The position numbers and the translations under genes are program-made. Below are positions 7,802-12,982 of a DNA stretch of 12,982 nucleotides, in pieces. Source of the stretch: Desulfococcus sp. GTDB lineage: Bacteria > Desulfobacterota > Desulfobacteria > Desulfobacterales > Desulfosalsimonadaceae. The stretch covers positions 1-12,982 of the forward strand of contig JAHECJ010000014.1 of the NCBI GenBank assembly GCA_024641805.1, in the 5' to 3' direction. The stretch's first letter is position 1. Each line of letters starts with the position of its first letter. A model generated the notes under the pieces. The model saw nothing but the letters and a program-made list of their open reading frames with translations. It was not told the origin of the DNA and made no database searches.

Positions 7802-8743
7802 ATGAATGTCGATGTGAAGGCACTTGGCGAATTTGAAGACTCATTGGATCCGGCATTTCCTGAAAAAAGCGGAATCAAACCTGAAATTCTCGGTTACGGG
7901 GAAATCTCAACGACCTTTTCCCTGGCATCCATGCCGGCGATCGCCTTTAAGCGAATGCCACCCTTTGAAAACCCTGCTCAGATTAAGGCGTATAAGCAAT
8001 CAGTGCAAAACTACTGTGATCTGTTGACCGATGTTTGCGGGATTCGTGTGTCTGAATATGCATTTTATGAATTTTTTAACCGGCATGAAGAACATATTCT
8101 TTATGTGGCGCAACCCCGGCTGGCTATGGAAACCATTGGCCATAATGTGCTGAAATCCGTCAGCCGCCGGGAACTTGAATCCGTGATCAGCGCCCTGATG
8201 GAACGACTGCTCCGTCTTTATAAATTTAATTATGAAAACCCTCAAAATAAATCCATCGGACTGGACGGCCAGTTGTCCAACTGGAGTTTCCGATTATCGG
8301 GCGAAACGGATACGGATCCCGTCTATTTTGATATCACGACGCCGCTGTTCCGGATAAATAATGAAGAACAGCTGGATACAGGAATCTTTTTAAAAAGCTG
8401 TCCGTCCTTTCTTGTATGGCTGGTTCGATGGCAGTTTCTCGACGAAGTGCTGGACCGGTATCATGACGTGCGCATGATTCTGATAGATATGGTCGCCAAT
8501 TTTCACAAGGAAGGCAGAGCAGATCTGATCGATGACGCCTTGTCGATCATTCATGCCTGTCTTGAAAAAAATCCGGATATACGGATACCGATTTTAACAA
8601 AATCCGAAATAGACAGTTATTACAAAAATGATGCGTTTATCTGGTCACTTTTTCTGTTCCTCAGACGGTTTGACCGGTTTATGAAAACCAAACTATTACG
8701 TCGGCGTTATAATTTTATTCTCCCCGGAAAAATCAGCCGATAG
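7802..8743 (+). CDS. Uncharacterised protein with kinase-fold (APH-like) motifs
   Basis: A 313-residue soluble protein that I cannot assign to a characterised family; from memory it resembles proteins labelled DUF6206, which I have not verified. Several motifs line up in the order of a protein-kinase/aminoglycoside-phosphotransferase fold: a Gly-containing loop GYGEISTTF (31-39), a lysine in AFKRMP (K50), GLDGQLSNW with the D-x4-N spacing of a catalytic loop (D155, N160), and VYFDITTP, whose D177 sits where the metal-binding DFG-type Asp would be. There is no HRD histidine before D155. The C-terminal third is helical and ends with a basic stretch (KTKLLRRRYN). There is no signal peptide; a hydrophobic FIWSLFLFLRRF patch is too short and charged to be a confident membrane segment. 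AGAGG at 7788-7792 lies 9 nt before the ATG. The 29-bp spacing implies an operon with the aminotransferase. The kinase-fold reading is inference. Confidence 0.8.
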   Translation: MNVDVKALGEFEDSLDPAFPEKSGIKPEILGYGEISTTFSLASMPAIAFKRMPPFENPAQIKAYKQSVQNYCDLLTDVCGIRVSEYAFYEFFNRHEEHILYVAQPRLAMETIGHNVLKSVSRRELESVISALMERLLRLYKFNYENPQNKSIGLDGQLSNWSFRLSGETDTDPVYFDITTPLFRINNEEQLDTGIFLKSCPSFLVWLVRWQFLDEVLDRYHDVRMILIDMVANFHKEGRADLIDDALSIIHACLEKNPDIRIPILTKSEIDSYYKNDAFIWSLFLFLRRFDRFMKTKLLRRRYNFILPGKISR

Positions 8744-8829
8744 CCCAAAAATAATTTTCGTGTATTTTCTTTTTCAAAAGGTTAAAATTTTTTGGCAGCA
8801 TAACTTTCGGAATTTTAAACTTTCAAATG

Positions 8830-8846
8830 ATTTCCGGAAATTCCGG
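8830..8846. repeat. Overlapping palindromes upstream of the C69 hydrolase gene (possible operator)
   Basis: ATTTCCGGAAAT (8830-8841) is a perfect 12-bp palindrome, and CCGGAA-A-TTCCGG (8834-8846) is a second, overlapping 6+1+6 palindrome. Together they make a CCGGAA-rich block 22 nt before the ATG at 8869, just ahead of the ribosome binding site. The position would suit a repressor operator or a small leader stem. I see no convincing -35/-10 pair in 8744-8829, although the DNA is very AT-rich. Confidence 0.4.
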
Positions 8847-8868
8847 GACGTGATAAGGATGCCATGAC

Positions 8869-10167
8869 ATGTGCGATACATTGGTACTCATAAAAAACAA
8901 TATTGTTTATTTTGCGAAAAACAGTGATCGTGAGCCCGGCGAGGCGCAACTGGTGGTTCGTATCCCGCCGGAATCAAGTATTAAAGAGAAAAAACTGCGA
9001 ACAACGTATATTACCATTGACCAGACCGCCAGCCGCCACGGGGTGATTCTCAGCAAACCCTTCTGGATATGGGGAGCCGAAATGGGGGCCAATGACCGGG
9101 GAGTGGTGATTGGAAATGAGGCGATTTATTCCCGGGCGATTGATAAAAAGCGCGGGCTTATAGGCATGGATCTGCTCCGGCTGGGACTCGAAAGAGGGGA
9201 TACAGCCGAACATGCCATGCATGTTATCATTGAATTGATTGAAAAATACGGGCAGGGCGGTGTGTGCGGATTTCGGGATCAGCACATGCGCTATGACAAC
9301 AGCTTTATTATCGCTGATTCTTCACAGTCATGGATCCTGGAAACCGCGGGACGTTTCTGGGCAGCCAAAAAAGTGACGTCGTTCGGCGCCATTTCCAACT
9401 GCCTGACCATCGGGGAAGACTATGATCTGAAGTCAGACAGACTTGAGGACCGGGCAAAACAGAAAGGCTTTTTTAAATCCAAAGGCGCGTTTAGTTTCAA
9501 AAAAAGCTTTGATACCCGATTTATTCCGTATTTCGCTGCTTCCCGGCAGCGGCTCCAGTCCGGGCACAACTGTCTCCAGCAGACATTTCAGAACCAGCAG
9601 ATCAACATTCAGCAGATGATGAATAATTTGCGAACGCATTATGACCAATATTCATCGCCTGCCACCGGAACAAACCGGGACATCTGCATGCACGCCGGCG
9701 GTTTTATCAGAAGAAACCAGACCTGCGGTTCGATGGTGTCCAGGCTATGGAATAACAAAAGTCTTCATTTTTGTACCGGCACGTCAGCACCCTGCATGTC
9801 TATTTTTAAACCCGTGTCTTTTGATTATGATCTAACCTTCAGTGTTTTGAATCCGGATGAACAAACCGTTGACGGGTCTTTGTGGCAGAAAAACGAGCAC
9901 ATTCACCGCCGTCTGATCTTTATGGATAAAAAGCGCCAAATCCTGCAGGAATCCATAGCCCAGACAGAAAATGAAATGATTTCCGTGTTTGAAAATGATA
10001 ATTTTGAAATTTTTAGACAAGACATGGAAAAAGCGGATGATATTGTCCGGGAATGGATGGAGCGGTGGTATCAGGAATACCGGAACCATACTTTTCATTA
10101 TCCTTCCATGAACCTGTATGGAGGGTTTTGGAAAAGAACAAATGCGCTGGACGGCTTTAATTTTTAA
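8869..10167 (+). CDS. Secernin-like C69-family Ntn-hydrolase (dipeptidase/amidohydrolase)
   Basis: A 432-residue cytosolic protein of the peptidase C69/secernin group, N-terminal-nucleophile hydrolases that cleave amide bonds. The product begins MCDTLV, so removal of Met exposes Cys2 as the catalytic nucleophile without any propeptide. Further family marks are AKNSDRE (16-22), the secernin-type block RHGVILSKPFWIWGAEMGAN (56-75), GVVIGNEAIYSR (78-89), LIGMDLLRLGLERG (97-110), DNSFIIADS (143-151) and WILETAGRFWAAK (155-167). The WGAEMGAN-GNEA pattern matches secernins better than classical PepD dipeptidases. AAGGA at 8855-8859 lies 9 nt before the ATG, and an earlier ATG at 8864 is out of frame, so the start is secure. 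It follows the kinase-fold gene by 125 bp, so it may have its own promoter. The substrate is unknown; proteolysis of short peptides or hydrolysis of an acyl-amide are the family-based options. Confidence 0.9.
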   Translation: MCDTLVLIKNNIVYFAKNSDREPGEAQLVVRIPPESSIKEKKLRTTYITIDQTASRHGVILSKPFWIWGAEMGANDRGVVIGNEAIYSRAIDKKRGLIGMDLLRLGLERGDTAEHAMHVIIELIEKYGQGGVCGFRDQHMRYDNSFIIADSSQSWILETAGRFWAAKKVTSFGAISNCLTIGEDYDLKSDRLEDRAKQKGFFKSKGAFSFKKSFDTRFIPYFAASRQRLQSGHNCLQQTFQNQQINIQQMMNNLRTHYDQYSSPATGTNRDICMHAGGFIRRNQTCGSMVSRLWNNKSLHFCTGTSAPCMSIFKPVSFDYDLTFSVLNPDEQTVDGSLWQKNEHIHRRLIFMDKKRQILQESIAQTENEMISVFENDNFEIFRQDMEKADDIVREWMERWYQEYRNHTFHYPSMNLYGGFWKRTNALDGFNF

Positions 10168-10187
10168 AAGACCGGGCAATGATCCGT

Positions 10188-10211
10188 TTCGTGGCTCATG
10201 AAGAGCCGGAA
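10188..10211. terminator. Weak hairpin downstream of the C69 hydrolase gene
   Basis: GGCTC-ATGAA-GAGCC (10193-10207) forms a 5-bp GC-rich stem, extendable by a T·G pair and, past a bulged G, by TTC/GAA. It lies 25 nt after the hydrolase stop, between convergent genes. No T-run follows on either strand, so it is not a standard intrinsic terminator; it could be a Rho-dependent end or a 3' stabilising stem. Confidence 0.25.
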
Positions 10212-10246
10212 CCAAAAATGGAATTCCATACGCACGGATAAGCACT

Positions 10247-10401
10247 AACAGGCCATTGAAAAACTATTGCGCTTGTCAATACGGCGTTAAAATTCTCCTC
10301 AAAATGCTCATTTATAAACATAACCCCCGCTTTTTCGCCGAATTTTGCCTTGTCAGATTTTAGCTTTGGCCGGCACACATGACGTTTTTCAACAGCCTGT
10401 T
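10247..10401. repeat. 155-bp element bounded by 18-bp imperfect inverted repeats (MITE-like)
   Basis: The left arm AACAGGCCATTGAAAAAC (10247-10264) and the reverse complement of the right arm (10384-10401), AACAGGCTGTTGAAAAAC, agree at 16 of 18 positions. The two differences lie side by side in the middle. The arms enclose 119 bp with no gene of its own, placed exactly in the gap between two convergent genes. GGCTGTTGAAAAA-like ends are reminiscent of transposon termini, which suggests a miniature element or the relic of one. I see no clear target-site duplication just outside the arms (left flank AGCACT, right flank GTTTTT). A small frame on the minus strand crosses the element but has no recognised product. 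Confidence 0.5.
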
Positions 10402-10424
10402 GTTTTTTGCGGATTAACAACTTG

Positions 10425-11825
10425 CTAATAATAATCCATGAGTCCGTGTGAAAAATGTTCATACCCGTCCATATCCGGAAAAATATTTTCCGCTTTCATG
10501 GAAGGGGTGCCGCCCTCAATATAAAGACTTCCGAAGGACCGTATCATGTCGCCTTCAATGACCTTTGACCTGAGTTCCGTCTTTCTTTCTATCACTACTT
10601 TTCGATGCTTGTTCAGACGGATTTCCTTAAACGGATTGGAGTAGGAAACCCCGGGACGCAGGGCGGTATTAAAGTAACTCACGATCAGGCGGCATCCTGA
10701 AAAATTAATGTGATTCCATAAAGATGCTGCAAAAAAAAGCATGTCGCCGCCTTTTTGCACCTGCCACAATGACCGGTTGCAATTTCTTTCAGTCAGGTTG
10801 CAGCTGTTTTTCTCGATATCATCCGGCGTGCCGGCAATGCCCATCCGCCGTATAAATCCGTTTTGCGTAACATCTTCATAACTTGTTTTTATCATTTCCG
10901 CAGACCTTCTGCGGGCGCCGGCCGACTGAAATTCATGCTTATAAATAAATGAACAATAATTGACCGGCAGTCCGATATTCGCATCTATGGTATACCGCAT
11001 CAGTTCCAGGGCAGCCAGTTCTGATTCGAGCACCGTCACTTTCGGACCGTGAAGAAATGTGTAACCGCGTGCCATCAATTTGGTCTTGTTAAACGGCGTG
11101 CAGCGTAACTGGTGTAAATTTAAGTAATTCACCCCTGAATCATAAAGCGTTCCGGTCACCTGTTTGAGTTGGGGCAGGTCTTCGGGGATTGCCGGAATTT
11201 CAACTGTCACATGCGGGATTATTCCAACGGCCATCTGAGCTTTGTCTGTATTATAATAGTGGGCGCTGATGTCAAAACGGATTTCATCAAGCCCGGAATC
11301 GCGTAGGATTTTCAGTTTATCTTCTGTGACCAGAAGCCCGTTGGTATACATCCAGATATGATTGACGCCGCTATCTGTTTTTTTGATTTTTTTTAAAAAG
11401 GTCAGGATACGCTCAAACGTAAGCAAGGGCTCTCCACCGCTGAAGCTGACTCCCCGAATGTTGAATACGGAGAGATAATCCAGGTAATCATCCGGGCTTT
11501 CAAACGAGAGGCTGTTGGTGGTGGGGACTCCCCTTACTTTTTGTTCGGAAGGGCAGTAAAAACAATTTGCATTGCAGACGCCGTTGACAAACAGGCAGGA
11601 CCAGTGGCCCTCACCGCATCGGGCGCATCCGGGGGAAATATCACCGGTAAAAGGTTTGGTATCTGAAAATCGCCATTTCGCGTTTTTTGAAAGTGAGTGC
11701 AGCAGTTCACGTCTTTTTTGACCGGCTACCGCCGCCTTTTCAGCCGTGACCCAGTTCATGGATTCGCAGGTATCTTGATATTCCTGGGAATTTTGTTCTA
11801 TCAATGATAATTTATCCAAGCGCAT
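10425..11825 (-). CDS. Radical SAM protein, COG2108-like (PFL-activase-related)
   Basis: A 466-residue cytosolic enzyme. The radical SAM motif is VCNANCFYCP (C84, C88, C91, spacing CxxxCxxC) and binds the [4Fe-4S] cluster that cleaves S-adenosylmethionine. SFSGGEPLL (127-135) is the SAM-binding GGEP motif, and IWMYTNG (157-163) and EIRFDIS (181-187) are later barrel strands. Just before the core is a conserved-looking ISPGCARCGEGHWSC block (C67, C70, C77) that I associate with COG2108 proteins, a family with no established reaction. It could ligate a metal or be structural. The C-terminal part has three further cysteines (RC, NSCN, RNCN) but no standard SPASM or TRAM domain that I recognise. 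At 466 residues it seems longer than the bare radical SAM core needs. It is convergent with the C69 gene and divergent from the ATC hydrolase-like gene. The start at 11825 has a moderate GGAT 8 nt upstream. Confidence 0.9.
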   Translation of the reverse strand: MRLDKLSLIEQNSQEYQDTCESMNWVTAEKAAVAGQKRRELLHSLSKNAKWRFSDTKPFTGDISPGCARCGEGHWSCLFVNGVCNANCFYCPSEQKVRGVPTTNSLSFESPDDYLDYLSVFNIRGVSFSGGEPLLTFERILTFLKKIKKTDSGVNHIWMYTNGLLVTEDKLKILRDSGLDEIRFDISAHYYNTDKAQMAVGIIPHVTVEIPAIPEDLPQLKQVTGTLYDSGVNYLNLHQLRCTPFNKTKLMARGYTFLHGPKVTVLESELAALELMRYTIDANIGLPVNYCSFIYKHEFQSAGARRRSAEMIKTSYEDVTQNGFIRRMGIAGTPDDIEKNSCNLTERNCNRSLWQVQKGGDMLFFAASLWNHINFSGCRLIVSYFNTALRPGVSYSNPFKEIRLNKHRKVVIERKTELRSKVIEGDMIRSFGSLYIEGGTPSMKAENIFPDMDGYEHFSHGLMDYY

Positions 11826-11921
11826 AAAGAAGCATCCAATAATTTATTTAAACGGTTAAACACAATCGAAAAGAGTGACTTTCCAGTCCGATTGCGAGGC
11901 AACATATTACTCCCGAAATCA

Positions 11922-11927
11922 ATTATA
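11922..11927 (-). promoter_or_regulatory. Candidate -10 box of the radical SAM gene
   Basis: A consensus TATAAT on the minus strand, about 95 nt upstream of the ATG at 11825. No good -35 hexamer sits 16-18 bp further upstream; TGTACA lies at 21 bp. It could be an activator-dependent promoter or a chance match in AT-rich DNA. Confidence 0.35.
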
Positions 11928-12018
11928 GGAAAATGAAAAAGAAAATTTTGTACATTTATTTTTTGGGAACTTAAAATCATCATCATTCAGGGGATCAGAT
12001 TCGATCTATGTTTACTGA

Positions 12019-12048
12019 TTGCAAGATAATCTGAAATCGATTTATAGT
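12019..12048 (+). promoter_or_regulatory. Candidate promoter of the ATC hydrolase-like gene
   Basis: TTGCAA (12019-12024) and TATAGT (12043-12048) are separated by 18 bp and match the -35 and -10 consensus at four and five positions. The predicted start falls inside the A9 run at 12051-12059, giving a leader of about 140 nt. An inverted CAGATT...AATCTG pair overlaps the promoter and might be an operator. Confidence 0.4.
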
Positions 12049-12194
12049 CTAAAAAAAAAGTCAAAGAACTGTAACCCCCAGGCAGTGTTTGCTCACGCAC
12101 GGTTTTATCAGGCGTCTTACTGTGACAGGTCTCCTGTGAAAACAGATGCCGGGAAAGTGTTACATCAATTTTATCCGGACAGGAAATTATACTC

Positions 12195-12716
12195 ATGACA
12201 TACAGTCAGCTGTCACCCAAAAGAGCAGGTAAGATTTTGAATGCACCGAAACGAAGCAACTTCATACTTAAAGCAATCAGAAGGACATTGGAGCACAGGG
12301 CTGAATGGCTTTATTTGCTGCTGAATGAGGCGGAGAAGAAGGGTATCAAATGGGAGGATATCGGATATCCCGCCATTCGGGCCTGTGGAAATATGCATGG
12401 GCGTGAGCTTGTTCGTTCAGGAGGGACAAACAGCTTCAAAGGACTAAAAAAAGAGCTGTTTACCATACCCGCTCGAATGGTTTTTGAAATGAAGATATTG
12501 GAATCAAGTGACAATATTCTCTTTATCGATTTTGGCTATTGTCCGCTGGTTGCCGCATGGCAGAAACTTGGCTGTACTGATCAGGAAATTGGCAGGCTTT
12601 GTGATATTGCAATGGAAGGAGATAGAGGCATTGCTGAAAGTTACGGCGGTAAAATGGCGCTTGGGGGAACTATTGCAAAGGGATATCAGTCCTGCCAAAT
12701 ACGATTTACAATATGA
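12195..12716 (+). CDS. L-2-amino-thiazoline-4-carboxylate (ATC) hydrolase family protein
   Basis: A 173-residue soluble protein resembling the ATC hydrolase family, named for the enzyme that opens the thiazoline ring of L-ATC to give N-carbamoyl-L-cysteine in bacterial cysteine formation. Many family members, especially in anaerobes, have no tested activity. The C-terminal half carries the recognisable block: FGYCPLVAAWQKLGC (113-127, with C116), EIGRLCDIAMEGDRGIAESYGG (131-152) and a final cysteine strand SCQIRF (166-171). The N-terminal half is helical, with RRTLEHRAEWLY and MHGRELV segments. There is no signal peptide or membrane segment. AGGAAA at 12181-12186 lies about 8-10 nt before the ATG, which supports this start. 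It is divergent from the radical SAM gene and convergent with the glycerol-3-phosphate dehydrogenase gene, so it is probably monocistronic. The family match is good; the reaction is uncertain. Confidence 0.8.
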   Translation: MTYSQLSPKRAGKILNAPKRSNFILKAIRRTLEHRAEWLYLLLNEAEKKGIKWEDIGYPAIRACGNMHGRELVRSGGTNSFKGLKKELFTIPARMVFEMKILESSDNILFIDFGYCPLVAAWQKLGCTDQEIGRLCDIAMEGDRGIAESYGGKMALGGTIAKGYQSCQIRFTI

Positions 12717-12720
12717 ATAC

Positions 12721-12735
12721 AATCAGATGCTGATT
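12721..12735 (+). terminator. Weak intrinsic terminator candidate after the ATC hydrolase-like gene
   Basis: AATCAG-ATG-CTGATT is a perfect 6-bp stem with a 3-nt loop starting 5 nt after the stop codon, followed by TTAATTAAAT. The stem is AT-rich and the T-run is broken, so termination would be weak. It sits in the 36-bp gap between convergent genes. Confidence 0.35.
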
Positions 12736-12752
12736 TTAATTAAATAAACGCA

Positions 12753-12982
12753 TTAACTGAGAAGATATCCCCGTGCCAGTTTCTGGTAAGCGTCAATCTG
12801 GGAGGCGGTCCATGCATCGTCCTTGTTTAATTCTTTTGCCATTAATCGCGCCACCTGCGGCGCCATTTCCATGCTGGCGCGGGCATCCAGCAGCAGGGAA
12901 CGGATCCGCCTTGCCAGAAAATCTTCAATTGTCCGGGCCATCTCATTGCGCACCGCCCAGACCACTTCTCCGGCGATGGTTG
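12753..12982 (-). CDS. glpD: FAD-dependent glycerol-3-phosphate dehydrogenase, C-terminal end (truncated by window edge)
   Basis: This enzyme oxidises sn-glycerol-3-phosphate to dihydroxyacetone phosphate and passes electrons to the quinone pool. Only the last 75 codons are present, entering from the right window edge and ending with TAA at 12753-12755. The tail TIAGEVVWAVRNEMARTIED, followed by FLARRIRSLLLDARAS and the VARLMAKEL segment, is the typical C-terminal DAO_C helical domain: the EMA(R)T.(E)D.L.RR pattern and the APxVAxLMAxEL helix are characteristic. There is no true start in the window; a GTG at 12963-12965 is an internal Val codon, not an initiator. GlpA of the anaerobic GlpABC complex shares this fold, so glpD versus glpA cannot be settled without the rest of the gene. 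It is convergent with the ATC hydrolase-like gene. Confidence 0.92.
   Translation of the reverse strand, partial: TIAGEVVWAVRNEMARTIEDFLARRIRSLLLDARASMEMAPQVARLMAKELNKDDAWTASQIDAYQKLARGYLLS

Larger units (their letters stand above)
11826..12194. other. Divergent intergenic region between radical SAM and ATC hydrolase-like genes
   Basis: These 369 bases hold the start regions of two divergent genes. I can point to a -10-like ATTATA (minus-strand TATAAT) at 11922-11927, a -35/-10 pair on the plus strand (12019-12048), a run of nine A at 12051-12059, an inverted CAGATT/AATCTG pair (11997-12002 and 12028-12033) that brackets the plus-strand -35 box, and a small ACAGG-TCT-CCTGT hairpin (12125-12137). 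Minus-strand frames here (61 and 69 codons) have no recognisable product and I do not call them genes. Confidence 0.55.

Noticed and set aside
8745..8795. CCAAAAA ... TTTTTGG inverted repeat after the kinase-fold gene, considered as a terminator
   Set aside because: The arms are only 7 bp, mostly A/T, and 37 nt apart. This is expected by chance in such AT-rich DNA.
10196..10462. Minus-strand 88-codon frame downstream of the radical SAM gene
   Set aside because: It runs across the inverted-repeat element and overlaps the end of the radical SAM gene. No known domain or ribosome binding site supports it; it is more likely repeat-derived sequence than a gene.
11987..12196. Minus-strand 69-codon frame upstream of the radical SAM gene, considered as a gene remnant
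   Set aside because: No recognisable family. It covers the promoter and leader region of the ATC hydrolase-like gene and has no clear coding character.
12508..12747. Plus-strand 79-codon frame inside and beyond the ATC hydrolase-like gene
   Set aside because: It is an out-of-frame shadow of the ATC hydrolase-like gene with no motif of its own.
1..12982. CRISPR array, tRNA, rRNA, toxin-antitoxin pair, phage or retron components
   Set aside because: I looked for regularly spaced direct repeats, RNA gene signatures, reverse transcriptase motifs and small gene pairs, and found none.

Overview
The window looks like chromosomal DNA of a Gram-negative, probably anaerobic bacterium of the Desulfobacterota (Desulfobacterales-like). 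This is an inference from moderate GC content, gene style, a giant Ser/Thr kinase/ATPase/histidine kinase fusion and a COG2108-type radical SAM protein. No rRNA, tRNA or other taxonomic marker is present to settle it. I see no CRISPR array, tRNA, rRNA, phage genes or intact insertion sequence.

Layout. (1) 1-385, minus: the first 128 codons of the chromosome condensation ATPase SMC, cut by the window edge. (2) 386-762: an AT-rich divergent intergenic region with candidate promoters for both directions and a GC-rich hairpin just before the next gene. (3) 763-6438, plus: an 1891-residue protein made of a Ser/Thr kinase domain, an AAA/STAND-type ATPase, a long helical (TPR-like) region, GAF, PAS, coiled coil and a complete histidine kinase core, with no receiver domain. 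(4) 6537-7772 and 7802-8743, plus: a class III PLP aminotransferase followed 29 bp later by an uncharacterised 313-residue protein. In the latter I can see a kinase-fold (aminoglycoside phosphotransferase-like) motif set. (5) 8869-10167, plus: a secernin-like C69 Ntn-hydrolase with its nucleophile Cys at position 2, preceded by nested palindromes. (6) 10168-10424: a convergent intergenic region holding an 18-bp imperfect inverted repeat around 119 bp, a possible MITE-like relic. (7) 10425-11825, minus: a radical SAM protein with a cysteine-rich segment just before its CxxxCxxC motif. (8) 11826-12194: a divergent intergenic region with promoters in both directions. (9) 12195-12716, plus: a small protein of the L-2-amino-thiazoline-4-carboxylate hydrolase family. 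(10) 12753-12982, minus: the C-terminal end of an FAD-dependent glycerol-3-phosphate dehydrogenase.

The two ends (SMC, GlpD) are housekeeping. The centre (763-10167) is the unusual part: a cytosolic multi-sensor kinase with no partner regulator in view sits upstream of three co-directional enzymes (transaminase, kinase-fold protein, Ntn amidohydrolase). The chemistry of these three could plausibly act on one amino- or amide-containing small molecule or peptide. That link rests on gene order and motif reading only.
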